From Nonomuraea endophytica (lineage in GTDB: Bacteria; Actinomycetota; Actinomycetes; Streptosporangiales; Streptosporangiaceae): a DNA stretch of 64,000 nucleotides. A model generated the notes under the pieces. The model saw only the letters and a program-made list of their open reading frames with translations. It searched no databases and was not told the DNA's origin. Shown here piece after piece: positions 56,599 to 64,000 of the stretch. The DNA lies in NCBI RefSeq assembly GCF_014203235.1, contig NZ_JACHIN010000003.1:550154-614153 (forward strand), read 5' to 3'. Each line of letters starts with the position of its first letter. The stretch's first letter is position 1. Both the position numbers and the translations under genes were made by a program.

Positions 56599-57516
56599 AT
56601 GCTCGGTCAACTGCTACTCGCCACGTCGCGGAGCAGGCTCGTACGCCGCTCCGTGTCCGGCTTCCCGCTCACCCGCAAGGTGGTCGACCGCTTCGTCGCC
56701 GGCGAGAGCGCCCAAGAGGCGCGCGCGGCGATCGAGCGGCTGGTCGACGGCGGGCTGACCGTCACCGTCGACCATCTCGGCGAGCAGACCCATGACGCGA
56801 GCGCCGCCGCGGCCACCGCCAAGGCCTACGTGACACTGCTGGAGACGTTGCGCCCGCTGGAGCTCGGCGAGCGCGGGGAGGTGTCGGTCAAGCTGTCGGC
56901 CGTCGGTCAGGAGCTCTCCGACGACCTGGCCCTGGAGCACGTGCGCGACATCTGCGCCGCCGCGGCCGCCAACGGCTCGACCGTGACGCTCGACATGGAG
57001 GACCACACCACCGTCGACTCGACGCTGGGCATCCTGCGCAAGCTGCGCGAGGAATACCCGTCGACCGGGGTCGCGATCCAGGCATACCTGTTCCGCAGCG
57101 AGGACGACCTGCGCGAGCTTTCCGCCGAGGGCTCGCGGGTGCGGCTGGTCAAGGGCGCGTACAACGAGCCCGCCTCGGTCGCCCACCAGGGCAAGGCCGA
57201 GGTGGACAAGGCGTACGTGCGATGCCTGCGGATCCTCATGGCGGGGAAGGGATACCCCATGGTGGCGACGCACGACGACCGCCTGATCTCCATCACCGAG
57301 CTGCTGGCCGACCGCTTCGGCCGCGCGATCGGCGACTACGAGTACCAGATGCTCTACGGGATCAGGACCGACAGGCAGGAGGCCCTGGCCGGAGCGGGCC
57401 ACACGGTCCGCGTCTACGTGCCCTACGGCGACGACTGGTACGGCTACTTCATGCGCCGTCTCGCCGAACGCCCCGCCAACGTCGCCTTCTTCCTTCGTGC
57501 CCTTGGAGGCAAGTAA
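56599..57516 (+). CDS. pruB: proline dehydrogenase
   Basis: A 305-residue monofunctional proline dehydrogenase (PRODH). It has the beta/alpha-barrel motifs VSVKLSAVGQELS, TLDMEDHTTVDSTLGIL, GVAIQAYLFRSEDDL, VRLVKGAYNEP and VPYGDDWYGYFMRRLAERP, the last holding the paired Arg that binds the substrate carboxylate. It oxidises L-proline to P5C with FAD, feeding the quinone pool. The stop directly abuts the pruA ATG, so the two form an operon under the divergent PucR regulator. Confidence 0.95.
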   Translation: MLGQLLLATSRSRLVRRSVSGFPLTRKVVDRFVAGESAQEARAAIERLVDGGLTVTVDHLGEQTHDASAAAATAKAYVTLLETLRPLELGERGEVSVKLSAVGQELSDDLALEHVRDICAAAAANGSTVTLDMEDHTTVDSTLGILRKLREEYPSTGVAIQAYLFRSEDDLRELSAEGSRVRLVKGAYNEPASVAHQGKAEVDKAYVRCLRILMAGKGYPMVATHDDRLISITELLADRFGRAIGDYEYQMLYGIRTDRQEALAGAGHTVRVYVPYGDDWYGYFMRRLAERPANVAFFLRALGGK

Positions 57517-59142
<1,626 letters not shown>

Positions 59143-59158
59143 CCTGCCGGCCCATCGA

Positions 59159-59197
59159 CGTACGCCCCCGGTTCCTGTGCTGCTCCGGGGGCGTACG
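59159..59197. terminator. bidirectional hairpin terminator
   Basis: CGTACGCCCCCGG (59159-59171) pairs perfectly with CCGGGGGCGTACG (59185-59197) around a 13-base loop, followed by a short TTTC run. It sits between the convergent pruA and the minus-strand gene ending at 59206. Confidence 0.85.
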
Positions 59198-59205
59198 CCG
59201 TTTCG

Positions 59206-59655
59206 TCAGTCGTCGCCGAACAGGGCGAGGAACTCCAGCATCTTGACGATGTCCGCCTTGAGTTCGTCGTCGGGCAGATCGTCTCCGGAGAAGGAATACT
59301 TTCCCTTGAATTTCTTGGGCGCCTCGGAGGGCTTGACCTCTGTTTCGTTGATGGTGAAGAAGTAGTTTCCGTTGTTCGTGCCGCCCGTAATGGTGAGATG
59401 GGCGCTGTTGAAATAGAAACTCTCGTCCGAGCCGCCCATCGGGCTGAGGCTGATGTGGCCGTTGTACCACTTGCCCTTCATCTTGTACTGGAGTCCCTCC
59501 AGGAAGGACTGGTCGCCGCTGCCGCCGTCCGTGCGCGTCTTGCCTTCGGCTATGCGGAGCGAGGGGAAGGACCACGCGTCCCAGTCGAAGGTTTTGAACG
59601 TGGTGATCGCCTGCGAGATCGTACGGGTGGAACGTTCCTGTACGCCGTCGGTCAC
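59206..59655 (-). CDS. hypothetical beta-rich protein
   Basis: About 149 residues. The GTG at 59655 is chosen because AAAGGAGT lies six bases upstream; a longer frame to 59703 lacks this. The protein is rich in aromatic and polar residues (WYNGHISLSPMGGSDESFYFNSAHL, split here by GGSD; NNGNYFFTINETEV) and ends with an acidic stretch (DDLPDDELKADIVKML). It looks beta-sheet-rich and soluble, with no signal peptide. Codon use is less GC-biased than its neighbours, which may mean recent acquisition. I do not recognise a family. Confidence 0.6.
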   Translation of the reverse strand: MTDGVQERSTRTISQAITTFKTFDWDAWSFPSLRIAEGKTRTDGGSGDQSFLEGLQYKMKGKWYNGHISLSPMGGSDESFYFNSAHLTITGGTNNGNYFFTINETEVKPSEAPKKFKGKYSFSGDDLPDDELKADIVKMLEFLALFGDD

Positions 59656-59726
59656 GTCGACTCCTTTGTCGCCACGGGGAAACAAGAAATGCGCTCGACG
59701 CATCGTGCGCCGCGCTCACATTCTCG

Positions 59727-60569
59727 TCAAGAGTCCTTTCTGGACGCCCTGGCGTACCACTCGTGGAGTGGGGCCGGGTCCTCGGGCGGGAGCCAGCCGT
59801 TGACGATCGCGAGCAGGGTCAGATAGCGGGTCCAGCGTGGGTCGCCGGCCGCCTCCATGAGCGGGTTGCCCGTCTCCACGAGGTCCTTGGCCTCCGGTGA
59901 TGCCGGGTCGACTCCGGCCGCCATGGCCTGCCGTACCTGGGAGCGGATGATCACGACCGGACCGGGGCGGGGCACGGACGCGCCCGCTTCGTGGTGTTCG
60001 GCCAGAAAGCGCACGGCGGCGCGGAAGCCGGGGTCCTGGGTGAGTTCGGCCAGTTCGACCCAGGCTTCGACCTGCTCGACCTCGGGGTCGTCGGGGAGTT
60101 CCGGGGTGAGGTTGCGGCGGACTCCGGCGTGGACGCCGGTGAGCGTCGCGTCGAGGAAGTCGTCGATCAGCCGGCGCCGCTCGTCCTCGGAAAGTCTGGC
60201 TAGTTTGTGCATGATATCCGTCTCCTCAGGGGTGGATCCACGTCTGGCGACCGCTCTCAGCACCGCGCGCCGCAGCCGCAGCGTGCGCATCTGGACCTCC
60301 AGCGCCTCGGCGTGCGCGGCGGCGACCTCGGGCAGCGACAGCTCCCGGTCCACGACCTTGCGGATCGTGGCCAGGTTCAGGCCGAGTTCGCGCAGCGTGC
60401 GCACGAGGTCCAGGCGGGCCAGGGCGTCGAGGTCGTAGAGCCGGTAACCGGCGTGGCTGCGTCCTGACGGCGGCACGATCCCCTTGTCGGAGTAGAACCG
60501 CACGGTCTTGACCGTCAGTCCGGTACGGCGCGCGAGGTCGCCGATCGTGTAGCCGTCCATGCCGTTCAC
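59727..60569 (-). CDS. MerR family transcriptional regulator
   Basis: A 280-residue regulator. It has the MerR HTH YTIGDLARRTGLTVKTVRFYSDKGIV (residues ~7-32), then SHAGYRLYDLDALARLDLVRTLRELG, and a coiled-coil helix. The C-terminal ~150 residues are a helical effector domain. There is no Cys cluster, so it is not a metal sensor of the MerR/ZntR kind; a small-molecule ligand is likelier. The GTG at 60569 has GGAGG at seven bases; ATG at 60560 is possible. Divergent from the kinase-like gene at 60614. Confidence 0.87.
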   Translation of the reverse strand: MNGMDGYTIGDLARRTGLTVKTVRFYSDKGIVPPSGRSHAGYRLYDLDALARLDLVRTLRELGLNLATIRKVVDRELSLPEVAAAHAEALEVQMRTLRLRRAVLRAVARRGSTPEETDIMHKLARLSEDERRRLIDDFLDATLTGVHAGVRRNLTPELPDDPEVEQVEAWVELAELTQDPGFRAAVRFLAEHHEAGASVPRPGPVVIIRSQVRQAMAAGVDPASPEAKDLVETGNPLMEAAGDPRWTRYLTLLAIVNGWLPPEDPAPLHEWYARASRKDS

Positions 60570-60613
60570 CCTCGCGCCTCCCCTTGGTGGAGACTCAAGT
60601 TACCCTCGCGGCT

Positions 60614-61090
60614 ATGACGAAAGTCCTGATCACCGGCATGTCCGGCACCGGGAAGTCCGCCGCCCTGCGGCTGCTGGGCGAGCGCGGCCACCGTACGGTC
60701 GACACCGACTACGGCCCGTGGAACCACTGGGTGACCGGCGAGGACGGCGAGCGCGAGTGGGTGTGGCGCGAGGACGCCATCGCGGACCTGCTGGCCGGGC
60801 ACCGCGAGGGCGGGCTGTTCGTGTCGGGCTGCACCTCCAACCAGGTCACCTTTTATCCGGACTTCGACCACATCGTCCTATTGAGCGCGCCCGCCGACGT
60901 CATCCTGGCCCGCGTCGCCGCCCGGACGGACAACCCGTACGGCAAGCGCCCCGAGGAGCGCCAGGAGATCCTCGACAACCTGGCCATGATCGAACCACTC
61001 CTCCGCACCGGCGCCACGCTGGAGATCGACACCCGTGCCCCGTTGGACGAGGTCGTCGCCCGGCTGGAGGCCCTCACTCGAGCGAAGTAA
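60614..61090 (+). CDS. P-loop nucleoside/shikimate-kinase-like protein
   Basis: A 158-residue P-loop protein: Walker A VLITGMSGTGKSAALRLLG at the N terminus, then TVDTDYGPWNHWVT (possible DxD-type site), GLFVSGCTSNQVTFYPDFDHIVLLSAP and a lid-like R-x-x-x-R segment (VAARTDNPYGKRPEER). This is the AAA_18/shikimate-kinase-like fold of small phosphotransferases common in actinomycetes. The substrate is unknown. The ATG at 60614 places the P-loop at the N terminus, as in relatives. Confidence 0.8.
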   Translation: MTKVLITGMSGTGKSAALRLLGERGHRTVDTDYGPWNHWVTGEDGEREWVWREDAIADLLAGHREGGLFVSGCTSNQVTFYPDFDHIVLLSAPADVILARVAARTDNPYGKRPEERQEILDNLAMIEPLLRTGATLEIDTRAPLDEVVARLEALTRAK

Positions 61091-61099
61091 AGAAAAGTA

Positions 61100-61110
61100 G
61101 ACATGATGTC
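61100..61110. promoter_or_regulatory. 11-bp palindrome before oxidoreductase gene
   Basis: GACATGATGTC has perfect 5-bp arms (GACAT/ATGTC) about a central G, in an AT-rich patch 22 bases before the ATG at 61133. A regulator site is plausible but the regulator is not identified; the MerR at 59727 is a candidate. Confidence 0.35.
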
Positions 61111-61132
61111 GAGTTTGCTTTACCTTGACAGC

Positions 61133-62110
61133 ATGACGATGAAGGCGATCACGCAGGACCGGTACGGCAGCGCCGACGTCCTGGGCATGACCGAGCTGCC
61201 CCGCCCGGTTCCCGGCGACGGGCAGGTGCTGGTGCGGGTGAGGGCGGCCGGGGTCGACGCCGGGGTCGTTCATCTCATGAAGGGCGAGCCGTACCTCATC
61301 AGGCCCATGCTCGGGCTGCGCGCGCCCAGGAACCGGGTGCGCGGCAGCGACCTCGCGGGCGTCGTCGAGGCGGTGGGCGCCGGTGTGAGCGGGTTCAAGG
61401 CAGGTGACGCGGTGTTCGGCGTCTGCGACGCGGCCTTCGCCGAGTACGCCGTCGCCCGGCAGGACAAGCTCGCCGCGAAGCCCGGCGAGGTGGGGTTCGA
61501 GGAGGCGGCCGCCCTGCCGTCCTCCGGGGTCACGGCGCTGCAGGCGGTGCGCGGGCGGGTCACACCCGGGCAGAAGGCGCTGGTCATCGGGGCCGGGGGC
61601 GGGGTCGGGAGCTTCGCGGTCCAGCTCGCCAAGGACCTCGGTGCGGACGTCACCGGGGTGTGCGGCCCTGACAAGGCCGAGCTGGTGCGGTCGCTGGGGG
61701 CCGGGCACGTGATCGACTACACCCGTCAGGACGTCACCGCCGGTTCGATCCGCTACGACCTCATCGTGGACACCGCGGGCAACCGGTCGCTGTCGCGGCT
61801 GCGCCGGGTCCTGGCGCCGCGGGGCCACCTCGTCATCGTCGGCGGGGAGGGCGGCGGGCGGTGGCTGAGCGGTCTGCAGCGGCAGTTGCGGGCGGCGCTG
61901 CTCAACCTGGTCACCGGGCAGACCCTCTACGCCCTGTTCGCCGTCACCCGGGCCGAGGACCTGCGTGAGCTGGCCTCGCTTGCCGCCTCCGGACGGGTCA
62001 GGCCGGTGATCAGCCGCACGTACCCACTGGAGGAGGCGGCCCGAGCGGTCGGGGAGGTGGCGGGCGGGCACGGACGAGGCAAGATCGTCGTGACCATCGG
62101 CACCGCCTGA
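61133..62110 (+). CDS. zinc-less MDR-type NAD(P)-dependent oxidoreductase (quinone reductase-like)
   Basis: A 325-residue medium-chain dehydrogenase. GroES-like half: ITQDRYGSADVLGMTELPRP, VLVRVRAAGVDAGVVHLMKG, RGSDLAGVVEAVGAGVSGFK. Rossmann half: VIGAGGGVGSFAVQLAKDLG and YDLIVDTAGNRSL, ending GRGKIVVTIGTA. The Cys/His zinc ligands of alcohol dehydrogenases are missing, so it resembles the quinone oxidoreductase branch. It reduces quinones or enones with NADPH. I used ATG 61133; ATG 61139 is also possible. Confidence 0.85.
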   Translation: MTMKAITQDRYGSADVLGMTELPRPVPGDGQVLVRVRAAGVDAGVVHLMKGEPYLIRPMLGLRAPRNRVRGSDLAGVVEAVGAGVSGFKAGDAVFGVCDAAFAEYAVARQDKLAAKPGEVGFEEAAALPSSGVTALQAVRGRVTPGQKALVIGAGGGVGSFAVQLAKDLGADVTGVCGPDKAELVRSLGAGHVIDYTRQDVTAGSIRYDLIVDTAGNRSLSRLRRVLAPRGHLVIVGGEGGGRWLSGLQRQLRAALLNLVTGQTLYALFAVTRAEDLRELASLAASGRVRPVISRTYPLEEAARAVGEVAGGHGRGKIVVTIGTA

Positions 62111-62174
62111 CCAGCGCGGCCCCGGTAACCTTCCTGGCGGAACCCCCTTTCCCGCTGAGGAGAAACACCCGCCC

Positions 62175-63416
62175 ATGGGCGCCAACCACTCGCACGGCCC
62201 CGCCGTACCCCCGTCGAAGAGAGCGGTGCTGGCGGCGCTCGCCGTGCTGGTTCCGCTGGCGGTCGCGACCGTCGCCGCGCTCGTGTGGTTGTGGCCCTCA
62301 CCTCCCGAGGCGCCCGCCTCGCCGGAAAGCGGCCTGGCCCGCTACACCGCCACCATCCAGGCCATCACCCTGACCCCGTGCCCGGAGGAGCCGCCGATCG
62401 ACGGCGGTCAGAAGCTCCCCCCGCCGGACCCCGCCACCTGCGGCGACGCCGTGGTCAAGCTCACCAGCGGCCCCAACCTCGGCAAGGACACCAAGCTCCA
62501 GCTGCCCAGCGGGCCCGGCGCGCAGGTCTTCCACGCCGGCGACGACGTCATCGTGCTCTACGCGCCCGAGCCCACGCTCGACGTGTCGCCGTACCGGCTG
62601 TCCGACCATGACCGCTCGACGCCGCTGTGGTTGTTCGGCGCCGCGTTCGCGCTGGCCGTCGTGGCGTTCGGGCGGTGGCGGGGGCTGAGCGCGCTGTTCG
62701 GGCTGGGGGTGACGTTCGCGGTGCTGCTGCTGTTCGTCCTGCCCGGCATCCTGGACGGCAAGCCGCCGCTGCTCGTGGCGATCGTGGGGTCGGCGGCCAT
62801 CATGCTGACGGTGTTGTTCCTGACCCACGGCTTCACGCTGCCGACCGCCATGGCCGTCCTGGGCACCCTGACCAGCCTGGTGATCACCGGCGCCCTGTCG
62901 TACGTGTCACTCGACCTGGCCCACCTGGCCGGCATCACCGACGAGGCCGCCTTCAACCTCGGCATGAGCTACAACATCGACACCCAGGGCCTGCTGCTGG
63001 CCAGCATCATCATCGGCTCGCTCGGCGTCCTGGACGACGTCACCGTCACCCAGGCCGTGACCGTGGCCGAACTCTCCCACGCCAATCCCGGGTACGGCTT
63101 CCGCCGCCTCTACCGCGCCGGCGGCCGGGTCGGCCGGGCCCACATCGCCTCGGTCATCAACACCATCATCCTGGCCTACGCCGGGGCGTCGCTGCCGCTG
63201 CTCCTGCTGATCAGCGTGGGACGCGAGCCGCTGGGGCAGGTCCTCACGAACCCGGTGATCGCCCAGGAGATCGTCCGCAGCGTGGTGGGCACGCTGGGGC
63301 TGATCTCGGCCGTCCCGATCACCACCGCGCTGGCCGCCCTGGTGGCCCGCCGTACCGCCGGCACCGACCACCCCACCCCGCCCCCGCGCCGCCGACGCCA
63401 CGCCGCCCACTCCTGA
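62175..63416 (+). CDS. YibE/F family membrane protein
   Basis: A 413-residue membrane protein. One N-terminal helix is followed by an extracytoplasmic beta-rich domain (~55-145). Then come seven or so helices: LFGLGVTFAVLLLFVLPGIL, ITGALSYVSLDLAHLAGITDEA, then IDTQGLLLASIIIGSLGVLDDVTVTQA and EIVRSVVGTLGLISAVPITTALA. The DDVTVTQ and E-x-x-R-S motifs are diagnostic of YibE/F. A transport function has been suggested for the family but not proven. CTGAGGAGAAA precedes the ATG. No operon partner. Confidence 0.9.
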   Translation: MGANHSHGPAVPPSKRAVLAALAVLVPLAVATVAALVWLWPSPPEAPASPESGLARYTATIQAITLTPCPEEPPIDGGQKLPPPDPATCGDAVVKLTSGPNLGKDTKLQLPSGPGAQVFHAGDDVIVLYAPEPTLDVSPYRLSDHDRSTPLWLFGAAFALAVVAFGRWRGLSALFGLGVTFAVLLLFVLPGILDGKPPLLVAIVGSAAIMLTVLFLTHGFTLPTAMAVLGTLTSLVITGALSYVSLDLAHLAGITDEAAFNLGMSYNIDTQGLLLASIIIGSLGVLDDVTVTQAVTVAELSHANPGYGFRRLYRAGGRVGRAHIASVINTIILAYAGASLPLLLLISVGREPLGQVLTNPVIAQEIVRSVVGTLGLISAVPITTALAALVARRTAGTDHPTPPPRRRRHAAHS

Positions 63417-63422
63417 CGACCT

Positions 63423-63590
63423 CTAGAACCCCAGAAGCTGCAGCGCCTCGCTCACCTTGCCGAGGTCGACCCGGGCGCCGAGCAGTCCGAGGATGAATCC
63501 GCCGACGAGCCACCGGACCCGCGCCGACACCGTGAGCCTGACGCTGACCTGTAGGAGAGACTCATCACTCGCCTGGGTGGGCCGGGCCAT
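63423..63590 (-). CDS. small membrane-associated protein (55 aa)
   Basis: A 55-residue protein starting MARPTQASDESLLQVSVRLTV, then one hydrophobic segment RWLVGGFILGLLGARVDLG. Its ATG overlaps the stop of the upstream winged-helix gene by one base inside ATGA, so the two are coupled. I recognise no family. It ends 6 bases from the YibE/F stop (convergent). Confidence 0.55.
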   Translation of the reverse strand: MARPTQASDESLLQVSVRLTVSARVRWLVGGFILGLLGARVDLGKVSEALQLLGF

Positions 63591-64000
63591 CAGGCACCCG
63601 CCTGGAGGTGCTCGGGGCGCTGCTTCGGGGCTGGGCGCAGCCAACGGGCCAGCCGGTACTGGTACATCAGGCTCGAGCCCGTGGGCGACAGCGGCCGGAG
63701 TTCGTAGTGTTCGCGACGTTCGAGCAGCCGATGTTCGCGAAGGGCGGTCAGGCCGCGTTGCGCCGTGTCCTCGGACCAGCCATACCAGCGCTGCATCATG
63801 CTGCCCGGGAACGTGGACCAGGGCTTCTCGCGGGCTACGGTGAGGAGCATGGCCATGGCCGGGAGGTCGAGCTTGGCGTCCCAGCCACGACGCCAGAAGG
63901 CGACCGGGAGTTGAAGATAGCGGTCTTTGTCGGCGATGCCCGGCCGGGTGTACGTATCTCCGCTCCCGTCCTCGCGGAGCAGGGTGACCTGAATGTCGGT
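63590..64000 (-). CDS. winged-helix DNA-binding protein, 5' end outside window
   Basis: The frame is open to the window edge; 136 C-terminal residues are visible. A winged-helix is apparent: LDLPAMAMLLTVAREKPWSTF, then RWYGWSEDTAQRGLTALREHRLLERREHYEL, which has the recognition helix (SEDTAQRGLTALR) and wing. It could be a transcription factor or a plasmid/phage-type replication or helper protein. It is coupled to the 55-aa membrane protein. The N-terminal part lies beyond base 64000. Confidence 0.65.
   Translation of the reverse strand, partial: TDIQVTLLREDGSGDTYTRPGIADKDRYLQLPVAFWRRGWDAKLDLPAMAMLLTVAREKPWSTFPGSMMQRWYGWSEDTAQRGLTALREHRLLERREHYELRPLSPTGSSLMYQYRLARWLRPAPKQRPEHLQAGA

Overview
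The window is very GC-rich (most codons end in G or C), densely packed, and full of ATGA/GTGA start-stop overlaps, BTAD/AfsR-type regulators, PucR and ANTAR proteins and partner-switching sigma control. This fits a filamentous actinomycete. The gene set suggests the Streptosporangiales (Nonomuraea/Streptosporangium-like), but that is inference and no marker gene here proves the genus.

Layout. 1-7.6 kb: ordinary chromosomal genes (membrane protein fragment, GNAT, two TetR regulators, DUF2867-like protein, 2H phosphoesterase, MBL-fold hydrolase with divergent LysR, glycosyltransferase plus sulfotransferase), with a scar of two back-to-back broken gene tails near 3.3-3.7 kb. 7.7-14.5 kb: a GntR-controlled operon of a dicluster ferredoxin, an ABC importer whose lipoprotein carries a NosL-like C-terminal domain, and an AprA/fumarate-reductase-type flavoprotein with a HEAT-repeat tail. 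14.5-18.3 kb: a PepSY lipoprotein, then a cobalamin riboswitch driving a BtuFCD-type importer. 18.3-25.1 kb: a large BTAD-ATPase regulator, divergent from an operon of a GTPase, a 69-aa protein and a secreted PKD/lipase-like protein. 25.1-27.5 kb: repeats, hairpins, a small HTH protein and a set of membrane/low-complexity proteins with a shared C-terminal domain. 27.5-31.8 kb: a general-stress type partner-switching module (sigma factor, anti-sigma kinase, STAS antagonist, GAF-ANTAR protein, PAS-GAF-PP2C protein). 31.9-33.0 kb: a second glycosyltransferase.

33.2-55.5 kb is an iron-regulated hydroxamate siderophore locus. It holds tandem DtxR/IdeR-like boxes, an N-acyltransferase, an ornithine/lysine N-hydroxylase, a Ser-loading A-T-E NRPS, a 3849-aa NRPS with order C-A-T-C-T-C-A-T-C-T-C-T-TE, an MbtH protein, an EntS-like exporter, a ferric-siderophore binding lipoprotein and two FecCD permeases. 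Three of its six carrier proteins have no adenylation domain in cis, which is the most unusual feature of the window and implies trans or repeated loading. An ankyrin-repeat gene lies inside the locus.

55.5-59.2 kb: proline catabolism (PucR-type regulator, proline dehydrogenase, P5C dehydrogenase). 59.2-64 kb: an unrecognised protein, a MerR regulator, a P-loop kinase-like protein, a quinone-oxidoreductase-like enzyme, a YibE/F membrane protein and a truncated winged-helix protein coupled to a small membrane protein. I saw no tRNA, rRNA, CRISPR array or insertion sequence.
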